From NCBI RefSeq assembly GCF_003993775.1, contig NZ_RJRZ01000008.1:1-64000 (forward strand): 64,000 bases of DNA, given 5' to 3'. Positions 57,551-64,000 of this stretch are shown here, piece by piece (the stretch's first letter is position 1; each line of letters starts with the position of its first letter). Made by a program: the position numbers and the translations under genes. The DNA comes from Frigidibacter oleivorans (GTDB taxonomy: Bacteria; Pseudomonadota; Alphaproteobacteria; Rhodobacterales; Rhodobacteraceae). The notes below the pieces were generated by a model that had not been told where the DNA came from, did no database searches, and saw nothing but the letters and a program-made list of their open reading frames with translations.

Positions 57551-58777
57551 TCAGTCGAAGCGGGCCGAGCGGCGCATTAGCAGCGCCGCGATGGCCGAGC
57601 AGAGGAAGACGCCCAGCACCAGGGGCCGGCCGGTGCCGTCGAACATCAGCCCGATCGGCGCCGCGATCACCGTGGCAAGGACGGTCGAGACCGCCGAGAC
57701 GATCGAGGCCGCCATCCCGGCGATATGGCCCATCTTCTGCAGCGCGAGCGCGTTGAGATTGCCGAAGGTGACGCCCGCCATGAAGAAGACGCTGGTCATC
57801 CAGACGAAATAGGCCGGAAACAGCAGTCCCGGCGGCAGCAGGTCGCCCATCACCAGCACCAGCATCACCGCCGAGACGGCGGACTGGGTCACATAGGCGG
57901 TGGTGGCGATCCGGCGCATCCCGTAGCGGACCACCATCGAGGCGTTCATCAGCGAGGCGCTGCCCGCCAGAACGGCCATCACCGCGAACCAAAGCGGGAA
58001 ACTGTCGCCCCTGTCGAAGGTCACGTCGAACAGCTGCTGCGCCGAGGAGATCATCGCGAACATCTGCCCGAAGCCCAGCGTCAGCACGAGGGTGTAAAGC
58101 TGCACCTCGCGGCTCGACAGCACCTCGCGCGCGGCGGTGGCGAGGCTTCCGGCGGTCATCGGGCGGCGGCGTTCGGCGGGCAGCGTCTCGACCTGGCGGA
58201 TGCTGAACCAGCTGCCGCCGACCAGGGCCAGCACCACGAAGGCGCCGAAGACGCCATGCCAGCCGGTCACCGCGATGATCCCCTGACCGATCAGCGGCGC
58301 CACGGCCGGGATCAGGATGAAGATCATCATCACGAAGGAGGTGACGCGCGCCATCTCGCGCCCGGCATAGAGGTCGCGGATGACTGCCAGCGCCGCGATG
58401 CGCGGGCAGGCGGCGCCCAGCCCCTGCAGCACCCGGGCCACCAGCAGCAATTCGATGGTGTCGGCGAACATCGCGAGGATCGAGCCGAGGATGTAGAGCG
58501 TCAGCCCCCCGATCAGCGTGGGCTTGCGCCCGATGGCATCCGAGATCGGACCGGCGAACAGCGTGCCGACCCCCATGCCGAAGACGAAGGCGGTCAGGAT
58601 CAGCTGGGCGCGGTTGACGTCGCCGGGCACCAGTTCGGCCGCGATCTCGGGCAGCGCGGGCAGCATCGAGTCGATGGAGAAGGCCACGGTCGCGAACAGC
58701 AGCGCGATCATCGCGGTGAATTCCGGCAGGGGCAGCCGGCGCCCGGTCAGTGCGGGCGAAGTCGTGTCAGTCGGCAT
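57551..58777 (-). CDS. Bcr/CflA-type MFS drug efflux protein
   Basis: The protein has 408 residues from ATG 58777 (GCAGGAGAACCCG upstream) and twelve predicted spans. MFS motifs are FGMGVGTLFAGPISDAIGRKP (motif A) and RVLQGLGAACPRIAALAVIRDLY (motif B), with IFILIPAVAPLIGQGIIA in span 5, as in the Bcr/CflA multidrug group. It is a proton-driven exporter of the inner membrane. Its start overlaps the FrnE-like gene by 11 bp, so the two form an operon. Confidence 0.9.
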   Translation of the reverse strand: MPTDTTSPALTGRRLPLPEFTAMIALLFATVAFSIDSMLPALPEIAAELVPGDVNRAQLILTAFVFGMGVGTLFAGPISDAIGRKPTLIGGLTLYILGSILAMFADTIELLLVARVLQGLGAACPRIAALAVIRDLYAGREMARVTSFVMMIFILIPAVAPLIGQGIIAVTGWHGVFGAFVVLALVGGSWFSIRQVETLPAERRRPMTAGSLATAAREVLSSREVQLYTLVLTLGFGQMFAMISSAQQLFDVTFDRGDSFPLWFAVMAVLAGSASLMNASMVVRYGMRRIATTAYVTQSAVSAVMLVLVMGDLLPPGLLFPAYFVWMTSVFFMAGVTFGNLNALALQKMGHIAGMAASIVSAVSTVLATVIAAPIGLMFDGTGRPLVLGVFLCSAIAALLMRRSARFD

Positions 58778-59429
58778 CGGGTTCTCCTGCCGCCGCGGCA
58801 GGGCCGCCACGGATTTCGTCGATCACTTGGGTCCAGAGGTCGGGCTGCTGCGCGCCCATCAGCACATGCCGGTCGGCGACGATATAGGTCGGCACGGAAT
58901 TGACGCCACGCGCGCGGGCATGGTCGATGCGGGCGCGGATCGCCTCGGCATCGGCATCCGAGGCCAGCAGCCGTTCGGTCAGCGTCCGGTCCATCCCGGC
59001 CTCGGCGGCGATGTCGGCCAGCGTCCCGGGATGGCCGATGTCGCGCCCGTCGCGCCACATCGCGCGGTAGATCGCGGCCACCACCGGCGATTGCCGGCCC
59101 TCCAGCGCCGCCCAATGCGCCAGCCGGTGCGCGTCGAAGCTGTTCGGGGTGCGGGCGATGCCCGGCAGGTTCAGCGCGACCCCGGCCTTTTCCGCGATCT
59201 CGACCAGCGGGCGATGGGCCCGCAGGATGCCGTCCAGGTCGCCGAACTTCGCCGACAGGTAGAGATGGCGGTCCATCCCCTCTTTCGGCATTTCGGGGTT
59301 CAGCTCATAAGGATGCCATTCCACCCGGAACGGATGATCGGGCCGCGACTCCAGCGCGCGGTCGAGCAGGGCCTTGCCCAGATAGCACCAGGGGCAGGCA
59401 AAATCGGCGATGATGTCGAGACGGATCAT
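58767..59429 (-). CDS. FrnE-like cytoplasmic DsbA-family oxidoreductase
   Basis: The 220-residue protein has no signal peptide. It has active site DFACPWCYLGKALLDRAL (CPWC), WHPYELNPEMPKEGMDR, PNSFDAHRLAHWAALEGRQ and the cis-Pro region GVNSVPTYIVADRHVLMGAQQ. This is the FrnE/2-hydroxychromene-2-carboxylate isomerase-type DsbA subgroup. It may act as a cytosolic thiol-disulfide enzyme. It is cotranscribed with the MFS exporter downstream. Confidence 0.88.
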   Translation of the reverse strand: MIRLDIIADFACPWCYLGKALLDRALESRPDHPFRVEWHPYELNPEMPKEGMDRHLYLSAKFGDLDGILRAHRPLVEIAEKAGVALNLPGIARTPNSFDAHRLAHWAALEGRQSPVVAAIYRAMWRDGRDIGHPGTLADIAAEAGMDRTLTERLLASDADAEAIRARIDHARARGVNSVPTYIVADRHVLMGAQQPDLWTQVIDEIRGGPAAAAGEPDAD

Positions 59430-59618
59430 GCGGCGGGCCCTTCATGGCTGGCGGTGGTGGCGCGGCGCCCCGGCCGCGCGCTGCGGTACCCGACGCCGGT
59501 TGGGGCACCGCGTACGGGTGGCCCGCTGCTGCTGTTGACATGACCTGCCCGCCTTACGCCCGCGCGCGGCCGAGGGCAAGGCGCGGTAACCTGTGCGCTG
59601 GCGCACGCTGTGGGCCGG

Positions 59619-60902
59619 TCAGCGGCCGAAATCGCCCCCCAGCGGCCGCCAGGCCGCCCAGGTCAGCGCCGCGGACCCGGCCGTCGCCAGTATCAGCGGC
59701 AGGGCCAGCGCCGTTTCGCGCGGCAGGACCGCATCGCCCAAGCGCAGGATCACCCCCGACAGCGCCGGCCCCAGCGGCATCATCCCCCAGGCGACCAGCC
59801 GGTAGAGGCTGTTCACCCGCCCCAGCAGCGCATCGGGAATATGGCGCTGGCGATAGGCGACAGAGACGGTGTTCCAGACGATGCCGGTGAACTCGAAAGC
59901 CGCCAGCACCAGTGCCAGCGATACCGGCCCCGGCGCCAGCGCCATGCCGGGAAACACCAATGTGCAGGCCGCCAGCGACCAGCGCGCGCTGCGCGAGGCG
60001 CCGAAGCGCCGGGCGACGGCCTCGCCGGCAAAGCCGCCCGCGATGCCGCCCGCGGCGCCCCCGGCCAGCACCAGCCCGTAGACCGGGGCCGACAGGTGCA
60101 GCACCTCTTGCGCCCGCAGCAGCAGCGCGACCGTCGCCATCTGCCACAGCAGGTTCCAGCCGCCGGTGATCCAGGCGAGACTGCGCAGCAGCGGCGCGCC
60201 GCGCAGGAAGGCCAGCCCCTCGCGCAGTTCCGCCCGCCAGTCGCGCCTGCGCGCCACCCCGTCCGCCGGCCCGCTGGCGCGGAACGGACCCGCCAGCGGT
60301 ATCAGCAGCGCCAGCGCCGCAAGGTAGGCCGCCGCATTGCCGAGGAAGGGCAGCGGCAGCCACAGCGCCACCAGCATCGCCCCGAGGGCCGGGCCGATCA
60401 TCGCATTGCCCAGAAACTCCGCGCTCCACAGCCGTCCGTTCGCCGCCTCCAGCCGGTGGCGGCCGACGAGCGCGGGCAGCATGGTCTGGGCCGCCGTGTC
60501 GCGGAACACCTCCGCCAGGCCCACCAGCCCCGCCGCCGCCATCAGCAGCGCGAACAGCCCGGGGGCCGAGGTGCCGCGATCCGGCGGCGGCGCCAGCGGC
60601 AGGGCCGCCCACAGCGCCAGCCCCGCCAGCGCGAACAGCACGGCCCGCGCCGCATCCATGCCGAGGATCAGGTGGCGGCGGTCGGTACGGTCGGTGACGA
60701 TGCCGGCCGGAATCGCCGCGAGGAACCAGGGCATCCGCAGCGCCACGGGGACGGCGGCGATCAGCAGCGGGTCGCGGGTCAGCAGCGTCGCGGCCCAGGT
60801 CCAAACCAGCGTCGCGATCCCGTCGCCCAGGTTCGACAGCCCGCTGGCCGCGACGAAGCGGTGAAAGGCGGCGGGCAAGGGGGCGGGGGAGGGCGTCTGC
60901 AT
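59619..60902 (-). CDS. MFS transporter (enterobactin-exporter-like)
   Basis: The 427-residue protein has about twelve spans: ASGLSNLGDGIATLVWTW, WFLAAIPAGIVTDRTDRRHLI (motif A-like), AAAGLVGLAEVFRDTAAQTML, NAMIGPALGAMLVALW, VYGLVLAGGAAGGIAGGFAGE and SVAYRQRHIPDALLGRVNSLY. The pattern fits the MFS_3 (EntS-like) group of exporters. Substrate unknown. It is a stand-alone gene. Confidence 0.85.
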   Translation of the reverse strand: MQTPSPAPLPAAFHRFVAASGLSNLGDGIATLVWTWAATLLTRDPLLIAAVPVALRMPWFLAAIPAGIVTDRTDRRHLILGMDAARAVLFALAGLALWAALPLAPPPDRGTSAPGLFALLMAAAGLVGLAEVFRDTAAQTMLPALVGRHRLEAANGRLWSAEFLGNAMIGPALGAMLVALWLPLPFLGNAAAYLAALALLIPLAGPFRASGPADGVARRRDWRAELREGLAFLRGAPLLRSLAWITGGWNLLWQMATVALLLRAQEVLHLSAPVYGLVLAGGAAGGIAGGFAGEAVARRFGASRSARWSLAACTLVFPGMALAPGPVSLALVLAAFEFTGIVWNTVSVAYRQRHIPDALLGRVNSLYRLVAWGMMPLGPALSGVILRLGDAVLPRETALALPLILATAGSAALTWAAWRPLGGDFGR

Positions 60903-60992
60903 TCCGGGACCCAGATCCCGGACGTCAGGTCGGGCAGGGGCAGCTAAGGCCGCCGTGCGGCGCCTGTCAAGCCGCGCCCCCGGTCCGCCGGC

Positions 60993-61328
60993 TCAGCCCC
61001 GGTCCCCGTCCTCGGCATCGTCGCCATAGCGGGCGTCGTCGTCGTATTCGTCCTCGCCTTCCGGCATGAACTTGCCCGACAGCGCGATGGAATGGTCGTC
61101 GTGGCGCGGGTCCATCACCACGTCCGACGGCAGCTCGCCCGTCAGCCAGTCGCGGATTTCCTGCGCCGCCTCGGCCGTTTCCTGCCCGGTCAGCTCTGCG
61201 ATATAGGTGACGAAGGCGCGCTGGTCGCCGTCGATATCCTCCAGCTCGGCCTCATCGGCCTCGGGCCAGCGGTCGGTGATCGCGTCGAAGAACGCGGCCC
61301 AGTTTTCCTGAACGTGATGCCATTTCAT
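60993..61328 (-). CDS. Acidic protein with CsbD-like N-terminus
   Basis: The 111-residue protein begins MKWHHVQENWAAFFDAITDRW and continues PEADEAELEDIDGDQRAFVTY and IAELTGQETAEAAQEI. The W...NW..F...I..RWP..D..EL..I.G pattern resembles CsbD-like stress proteins. The C-terminal tail is very acidic (EGEDEYDDDARYGDDAEDG). It is probably cytosolic. Function unknown. Confidence 0.7.
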   Translation of the reverse strand: MKWHHVQENWAAFFDAITDRWPEADEAELEDIDGDQRAFVTYIAELTGQETAEAAQEIRDWLTGELPSDVVMDPRHDDHSIALSGKFMPEGEDEYDDDARYGDDAEDGDRG

Positions 61329-61415
61329 GCGCCTGCCTCCATTTCGCGGGCGGATAACGGCCCCGAGTCTGCCCCGGTTCCAGCCGCGTGCAAAGATAGG
61401 TCCGGGCCGGGCCGG

Positions 61416-61544
61416 TCACATCATGTTCTGCACGGCGCGGGCGCCGCCGCTGACATCCTCGCCCAATCCTTCGACAGTGTTGCAGCCCGCCAGTGCCAGC
61501 GCCAGCAGCCCCGCCACCACCATGTTCCGTGCCGATCTTGTCAT
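61416..61544 (-). CDS. Entericidin-like small lipoprotein
   Basis: The 42-residue peptide is MTRSARNMVVAGLLALALA, then GCNTVEGLGEDVSGGARAV and QNMM. The lipobox LALAGC and the motif NTVEGLGEDVSGG are those of entericidin A/B family lipoproteins. Its ATG overlaps the stop of the binding-protein gene (ATGA, 61541-61544), so translation is coupled. It has a different role from that gene and is presumably a small outer-membrane lipoprotein. Confidence 0.85.
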   Translation of the reverse strand: MTRSARNMVVAGLLALALAGCNTVEGLGEDVSGGARAVQNMM

Positions 61545-63427
61545 TCCGTTCCCCCGGCTGCGCGCCACCAGACATCGGGCAGGAAGCCCGGCCAGTCGCC
61601 GTATAGCGGAATCGCTTCGGGATGGTGAAGATCCGCCGCATATGCGATCCGCGACACCTGCTGATACCAGACCGGGATCACCCAGCGACCCGCCGACAGC
61701 ACCCGGTCCAGCGCCTGCACCGCCGCGCGGTATTCCTCGGGATCGGTGGCCTCCAGCATGTGGCGGATCATCGCCTCGGCGGCGGGCGAGCCCATGCCCA
61801 TCCAGTTGCGCGTGCCGGGCTCGTCCACCCCGCGCGCACCCCAATAGAGCATCTGTTCGTTCCCCGGCGACAGCGACAGCGCCCGCGTGTACCAGGTCAC
61901 GTCGAAGTCATAGCTGTTGGTGCGGGCGACGAATTGCGGCGCGTCCACCATCGTCACCACCGGCTCCGCGCCGATGCGGCGCAGCGCCTCGATCCAGATG
62001 TCGGTGATCTGGTGGGTCTCGGACAGGGTGACGACCTCGCCGCCGCCCTGCTGCAACAGGATCTCGAACCGGAAGGGCTGGCCCGCGGCATTGCGCAGCC
62101 GGTCGCCCTGCATGGTCCAGCCCGCCTCTTCCAGCAGCGCCATCGCCCGGCGCAGGTTGGCGCGGTTGCCGCGGCCGTCGCCCACGGGCAGCGCATAGCC
62201 CTCGATGGTGCCGGGGGCCAGATCGGCGGCGAAGGGGGCCAGCAGTTCGGCCACCCGCCCGCTGGCCGGCCCGGGCTGCATGGCCAGGTCGGAATTGGCG
62301 AACCACGACCCGATGCGCGGATCGGCATTGCCGGTCAGCGTCTGCGCGATGAATTCGTGGTCGAAGGACAGGGTCAGCGCCTCGCGCACCCGCCAGTCGG
62401 CGAAGATCGGCTGCCGGGTGTTGAAGACCAGCCCGGTGATGCCCGCCGGGCGGCGATGCGGGATCTCCTCCTGCACCACGCGGCCCTGGGCCAGCGCCGG
62501 AAAGTCGAACCGCGTCTGCCAGCGCTGCGCGCTCTGTTCGCGCCAGACATCCAGCGCCCCGGCCTTGAACGCCTCGAACATCACGTTCTGGTCGGTGAAG
62601 AACTCGTAGCGGATCTCGTCGAGGTTCTGCAGCCCCCGGTTCACCGGCAGATCCTTGCCCCACCAGTCCGGATTGCGGCGGAAGGTGATGAAGCGGCCGG
62701 GCTCGAAGCTGTCGACGACATAGGGGCCCGAGCCGATGGGGGCCTCCAGCGTCGAGTCGGCGAAGCTGCGCCCCTCCCATTGCGCCTTCTTCAGCACCGG
62801 GCGCAGCCCCATCAGCAGCGCCAGTTCGCGGTCGGGTTCCCTGAAGTCGATCCGCACCCGGTTCGAGCCCGGCGAGGTGATGTCCGCCACCTTCGTCCAG
62901 GCCCCGCGATAGAGCGGATGCCCCTCGGTCCCCAGCGTGCGGAAGCTCCAGATCACGTCCTCGACGGTGACGGGGCTGCCGTCGGAAAACCGCGCCTCGG
63001 GGCGCAGGGTGAACTCGACGAAGCTGCGCGCCGCGTCCGTCGTCACCGACTCCGCCAGCAGCCCGTACAGCGTGAAGGGTTCGTCGATGGACCGGATCAT
63101 CAGCGTCTCGGTCACGTGGCGGGGCAGGGCGAAGGGAGCGCGGCCCTTCAGGATGAAGGGATTGAGCGAATCGAAGCTGCCCGGCTCGCCCATCACGATC
63201 CGCCCGCCCTTGGGCGCGTCGGGGTTCGCATAGGGCAGATGCGCGAATCCCGCCGGCAGGTTCGGATCGCCGAACATGGCGATGCCATGCGCGGGCGATG
63301 CACCCGCGGCAGGCGGATCCTGGGACCGCGCCGCCTGGGGAATCACCGCCGCAAGAATCGCAAGACACAAGGCTGCGATCAGCGGGGCGACTCGGGCGGC
63401 CGGCGGTCCCGAAGGGCGGTAAGTCAT
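61541..63427 (-). CDS. ABC importer periplasmic binding protein, family 5 (YejA-like)
   Basis: The 628-residue protein has a signal peptide (APLIAALCLAILAAVIPQAARS). Family 5 features are HGIAMFGDPNLPAGFAHLPYA, NPDAPKGGRIVMGEPGSFDSL, TPRP-like FTLRPEARFSDGSPVTVEDVI, IGSGPYVVDSFEPGRFITFRR, REALTLSFDHEFI and TWYTRALSLSPGNEQMLYWG. This matches YejA-type proteins that bind peptides or related compounds such as microcin C. The matching permease and ATPase genes are not in the window. It is divergent from the small-RNA candidate. Confidence 0.9.
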   Translation of the reverse strand: MTYRPSGPPAARVAPLIAALCLAILAAVIPQAARSQDPPAAGASPAHGIAMFGDPNLPAGFAHLPYANPDAPKGGRIVMGEPGSFDSLNPFILKGRAPFALPRHVTETLMIRSIDEPFTLYGLLAESVTTDAARSFVEFTLRPEARFSDGSPVTVEDVIWSFRTLGTEGHPLYRGAWTKVADITSPGSNRVRIDFREPDRELALLMGLRPVLKKAQWEGRSFADSTLEAPIGSGPYVVDSFEPGRFITFRRNPDWWGKDLPVNRGLQNLDEIRYEFFTDQNVMFEAFKAGALDVWREQSAQRWQTRFDFPALAQGRVVQEEIPHRRPAGITGLVFNTRQPIFADWRVREALTLSFDHEFIAQTLTGNADPRIGSWFANSDLAMQPGPASGRVAELLAPFAADLAPGTIEGYALPVGDGRGNRANLRRAMALLEEAGWTMQGDRLRNAAGQPFRFEILLQQGGGEVVTLSETHQITDIWIEALRRIGAEPVVTMVDAPQFVARTNSYDFDVTWYTRALSLSPGNEQMLYWGARGVDEPGTRNWMGMGSPAAEAMIRHMLEATDPEEYRAAVQALDRVLSAGRWVIPVWYQQVSRIAYAADLHHPEAIPLYGDWPGFLPDVWWRAAGGTE

Positions 63428-63503
63428 GGGCGGATCTGCCTTCCTGCCTGTAATTTCAGGCCGCGACGCTATCGCCTCGGGCGTGGCTTTTCAAACTTTT
63501 AGC

Positions 63504-63532
63504 TTGGAGCCATCGGCGGAAGGTCGTATAAA
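63504..63532 (+). promoter_or_regulatory. Sigma-70-type promoter of a candidate small RNA
   Basis: TTGGAG (63504-63509), a 17-bp spacer and TATAAA (63527-63532). The expected start of transcription is about 63539. No protein gene begins within 200 bp on this strand. Confidence 0.6.
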
Positions 63533-63538
63533 CGGGGC

Positions 63539-63614
63539 ACTGCTCGATAGGTTTCTTGCCTGTATGAAACCTGCCTCAACGACTTAACGCCCGCCTTGCG
63601 CGGGCGTTTTTTTT
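63539..63614 (+). ncRNA. Candidate intergenic small RNA (about 75 nt)
   Basis: Between the promoter at 63504-63532 and a strong intrinsic terminator ending at 63614 there is no coding frame. The predicted transcript has a first hairpin AGGTTTC (63549-63555), loop TTGCCTGTAT, GAAACCT (63566-63572), an unpaired stretch CTGCCTCAACGACTTA region, then the terminator stem. This promoter-hairpin-terminator order is the usual anatomy of an independent small RNA. Alternatively it could be the attenuated leader of bdhA, whose ATG is at 63770. I do not recognise a named RNA. Confidence 0.6.
63587..63614 (+). terminator. Strong Rho-independent terminator
   Basis: ACGCCCGC (63587-63594), loop CTTGC, GCGGGCGT (63600-63607), with eight T residues at 63607-63614. 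This is the clearest intrinsic terminator in the window. Confidence 0.92.
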
Positions 63615-63769
63615 GGCCGCAGACGGCTGCCGACATCGCGCGCCCCGGCCGCCGTCACGGCTTCGGGAAGGCTTTCGGCAGACGGGGGGCTGGATGTTGC
63701 ATTTGCAGCGTATAAGTTTCCCGCGACGCATCCGCCCGGCGGCGCTGCCGGGCCTCAGGAGGACCAGCC

Positions 63770-64000
63770 ATGCCCGTCACCATCTCGCTTTCCGGCCGCC
63801 GCGCGGTCGTCACCGGCTCGACCTCGGGCATCGGACTGGGCATCGCGCGGGAGCTTGCGCGGGCGGGTGCCGCGGTGGCGCTGAACTCCTTCACCGACAG
63901 CGAGGATGACCACAAGCTCGCCGCCGACCTCGCGGCCGAGTTCGGGGTCGAGGCCTGCTATATCCGCGCCGACATGTCGAAGGCCGAGGATTGCCGCGCC
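63770..64000 (+). CDS. bdhA: 3-hydroxybutyrate dehydrogenase, N-terminal part (cut by window end)
   Basis: ATG 63770 follows CAGGAGGACCAGCC. The 77 visible residues begin MPVTISLSGRRAVVTGSTSG and continue IGLGIARELARAGAAVALNSF. The Rossmann motif TGSTSGIG and NSFTD, then YIRADMSKAED, are those of short-chain dehydrogenases of the 3-hydroxybutyrate type, used in polyhydroxybutyrate breakdown. The active-site Ser-Tyr-Lys lies beyond the window, so another SDR remains possible. Confidence 0.75.
   Translation, partial: MPVTISLSGRRAVVTGSTSGIGLGIARELARAGAAVALNSFTDSEDDHKLAADLAAEFGVEACYIRADMSKAEDCRA

Noticed and set aside
59500-59618. Promoter-like TTGACA near 59533
   Set aside because: On the plus strand no gene follows and no good -10 lies at the right distance.
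1-64000. CRISPR array
   Set aside because: No regularly spaced direct repeats of 25-40 bp were seen; the repeats at 640-1081 are irregular and degenerate.

Overview
The window looks like a high-GC alphaproteobacterial chromosome of the Rhodobacterales (Paracoccus/Rhodobacter-like). It reads as an accessory island of about 35 kb joined to conserved core DNA. The core half (about 35.5-64 kb) carries hemA with a perfect FNR-type box, ispG, mrcA, hemB, mfd, two tRNA-Asp genes and the start of a 3-hydroxybutyrate dehydrogenase. I assigned it from family recognition, the FNR box at hemA, a HemB without the zinc cysteines, and base composition. No database search was run.

Region 1 (1 to about 16.9 kb) is mobile-element and defence DNA. 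It opens with the 5' end of an IS3-type transposase abutting the C-terminal stump of a type I secreted protein. Next come about 700 bp without genes, holding a paired palindrome and a degenerate mini-hairpin repeat. A minus-strand defence block follows: dcm-vsr-MvaI/BcnI-type endonuclease (predicted site CCWGG), a 45-codon ORF, and hamA-hamB of a Hachiman system with a DUF3223 gene directly behind. Then come the antirestriction gene ardC, a small conserved gene, a large frameshifted helicase, short conserved mobile-element genes, and a MOBP relaxase/MobC pair with inverted repeats typical of an oriT. No integrase lies in the window.

Region 2 (about 17.1-35.25 kb) is a complete regulatory and catalytic cluster for PQQ-dependent alcohol oxidation. 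It has a NahK/ErcS'-type hybrid kinase, a FIST sensor and a LuxR response regulator. The quinoprotein alcohol dehydrogenase carries the extra Asp expected of lanthanide-dependent enzymes. Around it are a split ABC importer, a PedA/PedC-type exporter with partner proteins, a beta-propeller, a periplasmic binding protein, a cytochrome c and an MxaJ-like binding protein. A NosR-like flavin/FeS membrane protein with its own ApbE flavin transferase lies in the same cluster. Three divergent promoter regions share the palindrome half-site TACGACC followed by WWGGT, which looks like the operator of one regulon.

Region 3 (35.5-64 kb) is core: pirin, two tRNA-Asp genes (the first enclosed by a 25-bp imperfect inverted repeat), an M20 peptidase, hemA, a RodZ-like protein, ispG, an AMIN-amidase, an aminotransferase, a DsbA-like protein, an alpha/beta hydrolase, an SH3/glycine-zipper protein, PBP1A, a YSC84 lipoprotein, hemB, a small membrane protein, a DUF1624 protein, mfd, two MFS transporters, a FrnE-like DsbA protein, a CsbD-like protein, an entericidin-like lipoprotein, a YejA-like binding protein, a strong small-RNA candidate, and bdhA cut by the window end.
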